Notes under the pieces: generated by a model
Told to the model about the DNA's origin: nothing
The model's database searches: none
What the model saw: the letters and a program-made list of their open reading frames with translations, nothing else
Part shown: piece by piece, positions 1 through 25,215 of the stretch
Numbering within the stretch: the stretch's first letter is position 1
Layout of the letters: the number at the start of each line of letters is the position of its first letter
From: Glandiceps talaboti
Taxonomy: Eukaryota > Hemichordata > Enteropneusta > Spengelidae
Length of the DNA stretch: 25,276 nt
Direction: 5' to 3'
Assembly (NCBI RefSeq): GCF_964340395.1
Contig: NC_135554.1
Coordinates: forward strand, 11,390,475-11,415,750
Translations under genes and position numbers: made by a program

Positions 1-29
1 TAAGGTTATATTGAAGTCCATACACCCCC

Positions 30-30
<1 letters not shown>

Positions 31-62
<32 letters not shown>

Positions 63-63
63 C
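31..63. repeat. AAC trinucleotide repeat
   Basis: Eleven AAC units at the left edge of the window. Confidence 0.85.
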
Positions 64-779
64 CAAAGATAGACTAATAATTTATGTAGCCATAGTCATT
101 GTTGTTGTTTTATTTGTATTCTTGATGCATTAAAACTAAAATGCGTTAATGTTTCGTCTTTCTTATAAATTATAATTCAACATATTCCCCACCTCATGAA
201 CCCCAAAGGTTTGATGTGACAGCTCATCAGAGAAGGTTGTATGAGGATTGCAATTTATTAGTCTTCGTTTTAATTAGCGTAAGTGTTTCATGTATTTGTG
301 TATCCTATATGTCCGATGATATACGATATAAAAGTCAACCTTATTAATGTGTTTATAGCATTTAATTAGTAATGCACATTTATTATTACCATATACTCAA
401 TGTAACATGACATTTTATCCACACACTCAGGCAACTCCTATTTTGCAAAAAGAAACAATTACAGTGCACAGTGGGTCAGTTAGAAAATAAACATTATAAG
501 CCATTAAAATGACCAGGTTCATGTGTAATGTTTTCCTTAGAAGCCTGATTATTTACTGCACTGTGAAAGAATAACAATGTTTATCAAATGTGATTAGGCA
601 AAGGATCTTGCTGTGTTTTTGTGTCTCAGTTATTGTTATTGTTAGAGTTGAAATATGTATATCGTTGTGTCAAACACAGAATGTCCCATGAGTGAAACAC
701 CAAGCCAACATCATTTTAGCTGTAAGCTGGTTTGGCTTGTCAGTTTTGAGTCAAGAAGAAGCAGCTGGAAAAAGACTCC

Positions 780-1070
780 TTAGAGTAAGCGTTTTAAAAG
801 GAACGACTTAGAATTTCTAAACTCTCTGAAATATTCATCTTCACCATGTGCGGCCATTTCCTGAATTCTAGCCGCAGAGAATATGGTGAGATAGTTAAGA
901 ATCTCCCTTTTTTCGTTCGAGTAGAAATTCACATTGCTATCATTGCAGGTCATGTCAACAGTGCTGTGACGTTTATGAGCATTATCAATTAATTTCTTGT
1001 AATGAACACACTCGAGACGGATGCTGTCGCCAATGGCAAAATGGCAGGATGATACATCCACGTGTGATAA
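780..1070 (-). CDS. Candidate terminal exon of an unknown gene
   Basis: On the minus strand an acceptor-like TTCGGTTTTAG is followed by 96 open codons and a TAA. The product is polar and balanced in composition (for example SIRLECVHYKKLIDN and NYLTIFSAARIQEM), and local GC content is above the surroundings. There is no ATG near the beginning, so it would be an internal start of a last exon whose earlier exons lie to the right. I recognise no family. Open frames of this length are expected a few times by chance in 25 kb, so this is weak. Confidence 0.22.
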   Translation of the reverse strand, partial: LSHVDVSSCHFAIGDSIRLECVHYKKLIDNAHKRHSTVDMTCNDSNVNFYSNEKREILNYLTIFSAARIQEMAAHGEDEYFREFRNSKSFLLKRLL

Positions 1071-1144
1071 CGCTAAAACCGAAATGATTCCATGAATTAA
1101 ATAATTTAAGTCTATTTGTCGTCCTTGAATTTCCCAAAAACTTA

Positions 1145-1146
1145 CC

Positions 1147-1183
<37 letters not shown>

Positions 1184-1184
1184 G
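1145..1184. repeat. CAGA tetranucleotide repeat
   Basis: Ten tandem CAGA units. The TCTG/CAGA family recurs at 19575. Confidence 0.9.
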
Positions 1185-2690
1185 GACAAAAAAACACAGA
1201 AAAAATACAACACAATGCTAGCATGTCATGTAAAGTTCCTTAACCTGTTAGCTTATTTTCCTATATATAGGAATTTCCGAATATACCTAAAACTACTACA
1301 TGGTGTAATATAAATGTCAAAATTAAAGTTTGGTTGTCTTAAAAAACTGTTTAGAGATATATCTAGTTATCTTGAAGATGTCTGTACGGTTTGTCCATTT
1401 AGAGTATAAGAAATTACGGCCCTTTGAGCAAAACGAAATATTTTTTCTCCTTCTATATCTACCGCAAAACCCATCCGCACGTGGGCGGCAAACAAAAAAA
1501 ATTACGGCCTAATTAAACTTTAAAAAATATATGTCATACTTTCACATTATCCTCGTTAGAAATTAAAATGTCATTTTATCAAACTGTTCCATTATACACA
1601 TTGTTTGGGTGTCATTGTTGACTTCACTTGTAGTTACAACTAACAATTATGGCACACGAATTTCAAAGAATTTCTAAACAATACAATACAATCAGCTTAT
1701 AATTCAATAACAACAATGACGTGGCGTATGAGGAATGTCATTTGAAAGCCTCTATCGAGTAACATCTTTTTATTCGTTGAAAAGCACGATGCGTCGTGTT
1801 GCGATCACTATATCACTTCTGTACTGTATGTCCCCATAAACATCGAATATATACACCTACAAGTACGAGTGTGCTTGTTAGTCACTATGGGGATACAAGC
1901 TTGACTAGCTTTGCTATTTCTTGATCCCTTTTGCCATTTATTCTGTATGTGTATCTTTTTAAAAATAATTTTTATTATTATTATATTGGTGAATAAACTT
2001 ATTATTACTTTCAAAGATTGTATCGCATGTGATGACCACAAGGTGTGCGATTTGGACCTGTCCTTCAACAACATTGTACAGTCACTGTGGTGGTGGAAAC
2101 GACAATACAGCCAGATTCAAGTTATCGTTCACCGGCTCTCTTAAATACAACCACGCAGAAATCAATAGCAAACTGCAGCATTAAAGATAATAAGATCGTA
2201 AATTTCTTGCTACTTTTGGTCTATTTCAATCATTTAATGTACGGCAACTAGATGTAAATACACATTGTTTTTTGCGTGGTTGTATCAAACTGAGAAGGTC
2301 AACGGTAACTTGAAGCGGGCTGTAACACCTATGGTAAACAAGATAATTTTCAATAATATTGTAATTCCTCTGTAATCGCTGTCGTACGACATATGTATCA
2401 CTCTACGTATGTAATAAAATGTATTATACACTTTGAGACATTTCAGTGTGGTATTCTTTCTATTATCTCTTTTCATTTCTACCACCCAAACATCTAACAA
2501 AGAGTCTTCGAATTTCCCACCGGGAAGATTTTCTTCAAGGCTAGTTGGGCAAAATATGTAGTTGAGAATGGTAAGGTTAACAATAACGCTCGTTGATAAA
2601 TGGGACAATTCTTTGGAAACGTTGGTTACGATTTGAATTCATAGGCCTATTGTACAGACGGACTAATTAAATAATAGTTCCGATGTCCGA
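1185..2690. other. No gene recognised
   Basis: AT-rich sequence. A minus-strand open stretch around 2400..2540 (with PGGKFEDSLLDVWV) follows a weak acceptor-like CCCAACTAG. It could be an exon but has no supporting homology. Confidence 0.5.
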
Positions 2691-2693
2691 TGT

Positions 2694-2833
<140 letters not shown>

Positions 2834-3354
2834 ACAGATCATCGTAAACAAAGGAAAGAATTTCAAAAGGTGTTCTATACGATCCAGAATATTCGGTATC
2901 GCAGATAAACCAAGAATATACCAAGAGTATAAATATATAATTTATACTTTCGGCAAATGATGACAATGTAACAAATTTGCTTCTTGGGTCTAGTCTATTG
3001 GGAAAACAGTTTTATATTCAATGTGTGTGGTTGAACAGAACTCGCTGAAGTTGTAACCCTAATTACGAGCCTGAATGCGACACTGTTCGATGATTTCACA
3101 TCAGCGCTAATCGAAGTTTTTTCCTTTGACGGCACACAACAAAGCAGTTTTACTGCAATGTTAAGGGAGATACACCAGGTATCCTTAGGTTATAGACGAA
3201 GATGTTTAATATCAGTCATGATGACACTCGCTGACAATTAAAGTTGAAGCTCCCCCCCCCCATTACAAAACAACACTTTAACAAACAACCACAACACCAA
3301 GGACCTGAGATCTCATAGTCATAAAATACACTTTCTGCGCTGTCATCAGCAACG

Positions 3355-3519
<165 letters not shown>

Positions 3520-3902
3520 TGCGTGTACTCTTATTATCATCGTGTCTTAAACAATCTCACAAAATAACATACACTGTACGCCCCAAATATTCCAAGAAGT
3601 TAAAACTACTTGTCCTGTCTATAATTGTATACACAACCATCACTTGATGTGATACTCAGCAGTGTCACAGTTCGCCTCTACACAAATAAAACAAAAATAT
3701 CCTAGAATTCTTCATCATGATACATTTAATTTCTAGTAGCCAAGTAAACGTTAACTTTGTTCCAAACACGAAAATGGTGTACCAATAGAGAAGAATTTTA
3801 ATTGGAAAATGTAGTATTCCGTAATCTTTTATGTTGACGTGGCATTCTTTTCTAGATAACAAAGATCCGCAGTTGCAATTTTGTTAAAAACACAGGAAAT
3901 TG

Positions 3903-4285
3903 GGCCTAAAAACATTGCGTGGCACCGATTACACTCGATTTTAGAATCAGTATGATAGGTAGATTTTTGATCGATTTTTTTTTCATGTTCATTTCATAGT
4001 TCAGGTAATTCAAGTAGTAATGTTTTCCATTGTTTTCCATATGGTCTCTGTGTTATTGTTTTTTCCCCATCAGATGTACAATCATTACTGGTTAGAAAAA
4101 CAGTTTTATATTGTCTTTTTAAATTAATGTCAGTTTCCGCATCAATCATTTCTCGCGAGACTTCACAATTTTAGCGATTTTATTTTATTTTATTTTATTT
4201 CACGAATATATAAAAACAAGTTTAGGGTCGGTAGTGAAAAATTATATGAGGTCGGATGACTAGAAACAAACAATTTTTTTAGTCC
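3903..4285 (+). mobile_element. MITE copy A, Harbinger/Tourist-like
   Basis: This 383-bp element begins GGCCTAAAAACATTG and ends in the inverted form (CAATTTTTTTAGTCC). Its interior matches the other copies, for example TTTTCCATTGTTTTCC, a TGTCAGTTTCCGCATC segment and a GTTTAGGGTCGG segment. The right flank is TTA and the left flank is TTG, probably a mutated TTA target duplication. Orientation is arbitrary; copy B runs the same way, and copies C, D and E are opposite. It has no coding capacity. Confidence 0.7.
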
Positions 4286-4556
4286 TTAGTATGATTGATC
4301 GATGTTTTACGATGTTAACCGTGTTATATTTGAATAATATATAATTTCTAGCTCTAATTTACTATAATTGCTTTCATTGATTGCTTGAAAAAAAATATTG
4401 CATTCACTTTTGTTTCAAATGAATGCCTTTCAACACAAGATGCCATTTGCATATTATAGCAATATGAAATTAAATGGAGTGCCACATGATATTGTAAATT
4501 AGTATGAATTGAATGTTCGTCATTTCCATAGAAACTGGAACGTGTACTGTACACAT

Positions 4557-4645
4557 TGTGTGTGTGTGTGTGTGTGTGGGGGGGGGGGGGTACTGTGCGG
4601 GTGCGAGTGTCTATGTGTATGTATGTATGTATGTATGTATGTATG

Positions 4646-4676
<31 letters not shown>

Positions 4677-4786
4677 GTATGTATGTATGTATGTATGTAT
4701 GTATGTATGTATGTATGTGTGTGTGTGTGTGTGGGGGGGGGGGTACTGTGCGGGTGCGAGTGTCTATGTGTATGTATGTATGTATG

Positions 4787-4817
<31 letters not shown>

Positions 4818-4856
4818 GTATGTATGTATGTATGTATGTATGTATGTATGTATGTA

Positions 4857-4893
<37 letters not shown>

Positions 4894-4906
4894 ATGTATG
4901 TATGTA

Positions 4907-4937
<31 letters not shown>

Positions 4938-5048
4938 ATGCATGCATGTATGTATGTATGTATGTATGTATGTATGTATGTATGTATGTATGTATGTATG
5001 TATGTATGTATGTATGTATGTATGTATGTATGTATGTGTGTGTGTGTA
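4557..5048. repeat. Compound TG / poly-G / TATG array with a duplicated 153-bp block
   Basis: TG repeats run into poly-G, then a unique TACTGTGCGGGTGCGAGTG segment, then TATG repeats interrupted by one TAAG. The unique segment occurs at 4591 and again at 4744, so the whole compound block was duplicated. TATG and TG stretches continue to 5048. Confidence 0.92.
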
Positions 5049-5338
5049 TGAAAAATATTTGTATGTTTTCCTGGGCATTTCATTTATTTGTGTCAAAGAA
5101 TGTCCAGTCAGTCATTATATGAACGTTTTGTTTGTTGACTGATGAGCAGTTATCATTTCGGTGTTATCAACCAAAATACTCTATTAAAATACACACAATG
5201 TATTTCTTGTATAAAATTCTTGTGACTAAATTGCTAGCAATAGCACAACCAAAAGACGGATCGATAAAGTGTCAGAAAACGTGTGGGCGCGCTTTTCTAT
5301 GTATTTTATTTCATTTATTTTATTTAACCTTGTTTAAC

Positions 5339-5388
5339 GAGGGTAGCCTGGTAAACTCTAAAAAGAGTTTATCTCCCCCAGGGCCCTC
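5339..5388. repeat. Foldback hairpin element
   Basis: The two arms TAAACTC and GAGTTTA pair perfectly around a TAAAAA loop. Outside them CCTGG pairs with CCAGG and GAGGG with CCCTC, separated by small bulges. A preceding TTTAACCTTGTTTAACGA stretch suggests the conserved 3' end of an interspersed repeat, from memory of similar sequences. The family is not identified. Confidence 0.5.
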
Positions 5389-6030
5389 AAAAATTTAACA
5401 AAAATGTAAAATCTAAGTCTTAGTATATTTGTCTACGGATAGAGATCTGACAATAATACTATTTTTGATATATGATAATTAAATTCTGATATTTCATTTC
5501 CAAAGCTAAACAGTATATGTAATTCTTTATTCTAATACTACACATTCATTTTTTACTTGAAATAAAAATCAATTAATGTTTCCCCCAGAACTTATCCACT
5601 TAGTATTTTGAATTTCTTAGACAATATCGTTGCATTTCTTCACCCCCCCCCCTAGCCTGTTCTCCATGACAACTGGGATGTATGTAGTATGGAATAAGAT
5701 TGCAAATTAACCTATGGTAGTGGTCTACATTCTCGTCGTAGACAATGCAATACGATAATAGTGAAATAAAAACAAACCGTGATGGAGTCGAATGTTTATC
5801 TACAGACAAGGGATTATTCTTTTTACTTTTGGCCAAAAATTGTATAAATGCATTCTCTCAATTCATATCCAATATGTAAACGACCTATTCATCCTGCCCA
5901 ACACAATTTTATTCTTTATCTGTGTTAAATAGGACCATAGAGTATAGTCCCCAAAGACAGTGGTTGAACATTACGTTTGTACATGCTTTCAAAGGAGATG
6001 TAAATGTAATGTCATCAATTACAGTGGTTA

Positions 6031-6043
6031 CCCCCCCCCCCCC
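6031..6043. repeat. Poly-C tract (13 bp)
   Basis: An isolated C13 in AT-rich sequence about 650 bp before the start codon of the mosaic gene. Confidence 0.9.
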
Positions 6044-6602
6044 ATAGCTACCAATTGAAAACGATCAATCATAACACATTCACAAACCAGTTCATATTTT
6101 TATATATTTTGTGGTCTAAAATATTCGTATCTTTGGACAGTATAGTTAAGATGTGACGTAACAATAGGCCTTGATAACACAGTATGGAATATACTTATAA
6201 CAAAACATTTATGCAAATGCAAAAAAAAAATGCAAACGGTCGTATAGATATTTGTTTCTCTGTGCATATCATGTGTGTAATTAATCAAGTGCTCCGGTGT
6301 CGTATTTTTGGGGATTTGAAGGCAGAAGAGATGTGATGTCATCGAATAACGCCAACAATTCAAGTGTCAAATGATAGTAAACGTCGACGGGTTTTCAATG
6401 TGAAGGCATAACATATATATCACTATGATATTGTCTCGGTTGACATAACTGAGAATTAATCTAGTGGATTGTGTTGAAAATGCTAATATTCACTGAAACG
6501 TGTCCTTTCACCGCTTCACACTCGAATAGAATTTTAATGACGGCAAATGAACACTCGCTAATTATAATATTCATGTCATAAACACACGAAGACATCTTTT
6601 CA

Positions 6603-6696
6603 GCGCAGTTGACGCATTTCGGTCTAATTTGTGCAAACGTTCATCAGAGGAGACGGAGAATTTATCACTTATTTGGAAAGATTATTCATCTACAAG
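6603..6696 (+). other. Probable 5' UTR of the mosaic gene
   Basis: This is the stretch before the ATG at 6697, closed in frame by a TGA at 6610. An acceptor-like CATCTTTTCAG|CG ends at 6602, so the UTR may be the 3' part of an exon joined to an unseen upstream non-coding exon. No convincing TATA box or initiator was found. The transcription start is not determined. Confidence 0.35.
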
Positions 6697-20425
<13,729 letters not shown>

Positions 20426-20438
20426 ACCTAGCAAAGGG
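20426..20438 (+). other. Start of 3' UTR before a probable 3' UTR intron
   Basis: Thirteen bases after the stop codon lies GGGG|GTAAGTAAT, a near-perfect donor at 20439. The short distance means an exon junction there would not trigger nonsense-mediated decay under the usual 50-nt rule. Confidence 0.45.
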
Positions 20439-21212
20439 GTAAGTAATATAACTTTCTTGATAAATTCCTTGGGAAGGAGGGCTCATTATGGGGTTTTGAT
20501 CGTGCTAGTGTGTTATGACAAAGGTTGCCTAGAGGTTATCTATTGTTTCAAATATCAAGATCGTTCGGCAATACTTCGTCTATATCTCAACAACAAATCA
20601 CGAACCGAATGCAAATTTATGCAAATTAGTAAACCCCAACTGTTAGACTGATGTAAACAATAAGTAACATCCCGCGAGCTGACAAATATACCCCAATAAA
20701 ACACGAACTTCTTATTAGGCATAATTCTGTGATTGATTAACAAAGATATACGATGTTAATGACTGAGTATAGGTGGTTTCGTTTGAATTTGCAATTTCAC
20801 CTCATGACCTCGTTGACCTATCTAGAGATTCAAAGCCACGGATAGCCTCTAGACTATGGCAAAACATTTAATAACTGTTTAGTTCCAAATCGATAATACT
20901 GCCCGAAAACCTTAGAATACTATGCATTGTTCGAAGCCATATTTTGTGTAATAAGTGAAGAAAATAATCTTTACTTGTGATGTTTTGGTTGTCAAAAGTA
21001 AACATCATTCGACCGTGCACAAGCCAAGTTATTTTGTTTGAACAGCAAGTATGGATGATGTACTGTAGTAGTTCTACATCCCGACAATTACAACGTACAA
21101 GGGGAGTCAACAACACCCACACTATTCTATCATTTTTACAATTATTTTCTTCAAATTGCCATGGTTATAACTTAAAACAGCATTCACACAACTCTGTACT
21201 CATTTTTCCTGT

Positions 21213-21262
21213 GGGGGGGGGGGGGAGGGAGAGAGAGAGAGGGAGAGGGAGAGGGAGAGAGA
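21213..21262. repeat. Poly-G followed by GA-rich purine repeat
   Basis: Thirteen G then GAGA and GGGAGA units, all purine for about 50 bp, within the putative 3' UTR intron. Confidence 0.88.
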
Positions 21263-21345
21263 TTAATGTTGTATCTTGTTTGTTGAGTTATTTTTTTCAT
21301 TTGGTAAATAAAAATTTAACATTACAAATGTGCTTTTATTTCTAG

Positions 21346-21902
21346 GTTAATATAATTGACATATCACTGAACAAACCTGGAGATGTGATACCTGATATTT
21401 AAGAACAACGTACGCGAGCTATCTGATATCACAGTACATCACTATTAATTTGTTGCACGACAAGTTTATTCACTCTTAATTCGTCAAAAACACTATTGGA
21501 AACGAAATCCGTATCGACATATAGTATTCGCGAATTGAAGCTGGGTGATTTTCCTCTCGCATGAATCGCACATGGGACGTATGTTATTATTACCAAAATG
21601 CAGAGCGGTGTGGAATGGCGACACTGATGTTTCAGAAGAACGTTGAGTGGAAAAAAACCACACACACACCAGCGCCGACACGTATGCGTTCAAATTCCTA
21701 TCTGAATGGAAAATCGCACAGTTGACTTGTGATGTAGTTATCACATGATTCACACTAGAGTAGAGAACAAAAGAGCGTGTCTGGGGTTTACTTGAAAAAA
21801 AAATGAAATTAGCCTATTGGAAAGTTTTATTCAATATTTCACGACATAGCTTTAAAACGGGCATAAGCTGAGTCTATACGTTATGGTGGAGGGTAAATTA
21901 AA
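21346..21902 (+). other. Possible terminal non-coding exon (3' UTR)
   Basis: A strong acceptor (TGCTTTTATTTCTAG|G) ends at 21345 and could pair with the donor at 20439. The region after it is richer in CpG than its surroundings. The end is unknown. An ATTAAA at 21897..21902 is a possible polyadenylation signal, and no AATAAA was seen nearer. The 3' limit given is only that candidate. Confidence 0.35.
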
Positions 21903-22014
21903 AGACATGTGTACTATTTTATTCACTCAAGTAGGTTGTAAAAACGTCGAAGCCACTTTTTATTGCCAGAAGTAAAATATGGTCTTTATGCATAATACAT
22001 ACACAATTCAATGA

Positions 22015-22135
<121 letters not shown>

Positions 22136-22277
22136 ATATAGAAGGTGTACATCGACAGAGTGAAGTTTAATCGCGGCAATAATACTATGCACAAGTCATT
22201 TTTATTGTTTTTTAACTTAAAACATTAATTATACCATGCACTAACCAAGTTATGGAATATAGACTTTGGTCGTACAA

Positions 22278-22820
22278 CGTCACGACAACGCGTGTCGACG
22301 TCACTGGTTCTGCTGTGTTCGAAATCATTATGAGTCAAAACGTTCAACATTGCCATTACTTTCTCCCATTTTTCTTTGATATTACTGACGCTGGGATAAT
22401 TATGTTATTCTCTAAGATATTTCATCATTCAACTGAAAAATACTCGTGACCTAAGGGTTGTCACTACTCGTATATTTTTTCCTTGGCTGAACGATGAAAA
22501 AATATTGGGTAATAACATTCAATTAGATATCCTGATCCTTCTAAGTCACAGCAACCCTTGTCTACTTCACTAGTTCTGTGGTACTCGAAATGTGACGTTC
22601 CAAATTGAGGTTATTTTTCCCATTTGTTCATAAATTATACTTGAAGAGCTATATTTAACATTTTGCATGTACTAATAATTCCCCAGTGTGCGTGTCTTCA
22701 TACAGTCGGAAAATGCCTGTTACCTAAAAGGGTATTCCATTACTCGTCTACCGACTAGTAGTGGCGGGCCCTTTCAATTTTCCTTGGTTGAAATATTGAG
22801 GAATAACATCAAATTATTTC
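22278..22820. repeat. Diverged tandem duplication, unit about 270 to 290 bp
   Basis: Similar blocks recur in the same order. GTCACGACAAC plus TCACTGGTTCTG (22279, 22300) match GTCACAGCAAC plus TCACTAGTTCTG (22545, 22566). Then ACTACTCGT, TTTTCCTTGGCTGAA and GGGTAATAACATTCAATTA match ATTACTCGT, TTTTCCTTGGTTGAA and GAGGAATAACATCAAATTA. Spacing between the copies is about 266 to 291 bp. Confidence 0.6.
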
Positions 22821-23259
22821 CATCCGAGTACAATTAACTTGTACACTCAGCTTGTGCCACTTTGGGTCTATAGTAAGAATGGAAGAAGATATGCAAACGG
22901 ATTTACAAAGAATTGTTACAGTGATATTTACAAATGCTCGAACATTACTAGCACTATGCAACTTTAGTTGTGTACAGAACATTAGAGTTGAGACTGTTTG
23001 ACGGTTTCGTTTTGAGATTTAAATTTCAGATTTACTTTTTGACACTGTACTCATATTTTGATTGTTGTTTCAATATATTAGAAGTTACGCTTGATTATTT
23101 GACGTCATTATATTATCGTTTGATAAAGATTATGATAATTTTTTTCACAAAACAATATTTCTATATTTACAAATATGGCAATTTATTTTCACTCGTATTT
23201 CTTAAACTCTTTCTTCAATCCGAGTTTCTGGGTTGATATGTAAACTTGATAAGATATTA

Positions 23260-23648
23260 GGTCTAAAAGAAAAAAAATGTTTGGTTCCGGTTACCCAACC
23301 CCAACTATTTTTTCAATGCCGACCTTAAACCTTTTATTTTACGTATTCGAGAAAAAAAATAAAATCGCAAAAATTGTTAAGTCTCGTCAGAAATAGTGGA
23401 TTCGAAAACTGACATTAACTTACAGAGACAATATAGAACTGTTCTTCCAATTTGTAAATGGCTGTACATCTGATAGGAAGAAACAAATAACATAGAGGCC
23501 ATAATTATGGAAAACAACGGAAAACATAACTACCTGAACTCGACACTCACACATGAAAAAAAAAATATAATAAAATAAAATAAAAAATCTACCTACCCCT
23601 CCTATTCTAAAATTGAGCATGATCGGAACCGCACAATTTTTTTAGGTC
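23260..23648 (-). mobile_element. MITE copy E with TTA target duplication
   Basis: This 389-bp copy lies downstream of the gene. The ends are GGTCTAAAAG and, in complement, GACCTAAAAAAATTGTG. Both run into GGTTCCG at about 23 to 30 bp. It is flanked by TTA at 23257..23259 and 23649..23651. An internal TAAAA-rich stretch makes it longer than copies C and D. Confidence 0.8.
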
Positions 23649-23651
23649 TTA

Positions 23652-24957
23652 ATAACGTGTCTTTTCTTTATTCATACGGCTTAGGACAAGCCTTGGAGGA
23701 GAAATAACAATGTTATGAATTTGTAATTACTGTGTTTGGGTTCAGACATAACGCTGTTTATACATGTCACCAAACACCTAGTTAGAGAAACGAATATCTT
23801 TTATAGCGATGGCTGACATGGGTGTTAAGACAATATGTACATTAATATCGTATGTCTGGAGATGTCATTTCAGTTAAAATTAAGTTAAACGTATCATTGA
23901 TAAACTTGAGAAAAATTGAAAAGAAAAATTCAGTCAGGCTTATTTCTGCACTTAGTACATATTTATTTATTACTGTTATTAATTTACATATATTTCTTAT
24001 GTTCTGTGCAAATATTTGGCCTGGGTTTTCCACTACTCTATGATGTCCAAGGAAGTAAATTAGAGGCAACAACATTTTACAGTATACGCCGCGTGCACGT
24101 GTCTGGTATGCCAAAAATATGCCCCCCCCCAACCCGCCGGCAGTACGATTTTTGGTTGTAAAATAATACCTCGCTAACTGAAAATCTTGTACAGAAGCGC
24201 TACTGTATTTGATTTGCACTCGAGTGATGACATCACGAATATTCTTTGTCTCTTTAATTTGTCTTGAAAATTACGTATACAAAACGTGTTGTCTGTCTGG
24301 GCCTAAAGGTGTTGTTGGTGAGTGTTTACCGTTAAAATTACTGTAACTGGTGTATTATAATATATTATATGTTTGATGAACCAAAGATATATTCACTGAA
24401 AGTTGTTAAAATGCCAGTGATTAGACCTTGTACACGTTCATAAGAGGTCGATTTTTTCCTCTAAGTAGTACAGTGATTGGTCGGCATTCTGATTGCATTG
24501 AGGGTGCTGGTTGAATTGGATTTAAATGTATTGTACCATACTATGCCATTGTGTATAACTACATTTGTCTACCCACTAGTGAGTCAATATTGTTCAGGGT
24601 GCGTTATATGTAATACAACAGTTTCAAACAACGTTGCAGGTGTAACTTTAAAGAGGTGGTTTGGGGTGATCATTTACAGGGAATGCAATGAAGTTCTTAG
24701 CAAATCTCGTGATAATTTCACTGATATTTGGTTTGGATTAAATCAACTGAAAGATGACGTCATCCTTTAACGTCATGACTAAGTCAGTTTTATTGAAGAC
24801 ATTATAACATCATTGTCTAAGTTTAAAGTAGATGGGGTTTAACAGTTATTGTGTTAGAACTTGGCATACAGGATTGTGTCATTTGTGTGATGTAAAAAGA
24901 ACATTTGAAAGGTATTGGTATTCAATAAAGGTCAGACGAACCATAGAGCTCAGTGTA
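23652..24957. other. No confident gene downstream
   Basis: An open stretch at 24680..24770 after TTTACAG, followed by AATAAA at 24924, could imitate a last exon. No linked exon or homology supports it. Otherwise this is unique AT-rich sequence. Confidence 0.4.
24755..24762. promoter_or_regulatory. Palindromic CRE-like site
   Basis: TGACGTCA, the full CREB/ATF palindrome. The same octamer occurs at 10930..10937 and 23100..23107. No linked promoter is identified. Confidence 0.25.
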
Positions 24958-25008
24958 GTATGTATGTATGTATGTATGTATGTATGTATGTATGTATGTA
25001 TGTATGTA

Positions 25009-25039
<31 letters not shown>

Positions 25040-25215
25040 ATGTATGTATGTATGTATGTATGTATGTATGTATGTATGTATGTGTGTGTGTGTATGTGTG
25101 TGTGTATGTATGTATGTATGTATGTATGTATGTGTGTGTATGTGTGTATGTGTGTATGTATGTATGTATGTATGTATGTATGTATGTATGTATGTATGTA
25201 TGTATGTATGGGTGT
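24958..25215. repeat. TATG microsatellite with TG interruptions
   Basis: About 260 bp of TATG repeats with four or five TGTG islands, grading into imperfect TGCATG and TGTG sequence up to the window end. Confidence 0.92.

Larger units (their letters stand above)
5049..6602. other. Upstream region of the mosaic gene
   Basis: Apart from the 5339 hairpin and C-runs at 5643 and 6031 it is plain AT-rich sequence. The promoter of the mosaic gene should be here or in the preceding kilobases if a non-coding first exon exists. No core promoter element stands out. Confidence 0.4.

Noticed and set aside
4354-5142. Several open frames of about 190 to 210 codons with MYVC or THIH repeats on both strands
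   Set aside because: They are translations of the TATG/TG microsatellite in both directions. There is no non-repeat coding sequence.
6631-6696. An upstream start of the mosaic protein 22 codons earlier
   Set aside because: That codon is GTG, not ATG. The first in-frame ATG is 6697, directly before the hydrophobic signal sequence.
23842-24219. A 125-codon minus-strand open frame
   Set aside because: It lacks a recognisable domain, has low-complexity hydrophobic stretches and no matching splice signals. This length is expected by chance at this base composition.
24680-24929. Last exon with AATAAA polyadenylation signal
   Set aside because: TTTACAG precedes 30 open codons with a faintly lectin-like WFGLNQLKDD and AATAAA at 24924. 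The mosaic gene already ends at 20425 and no partner exon or homology was found.
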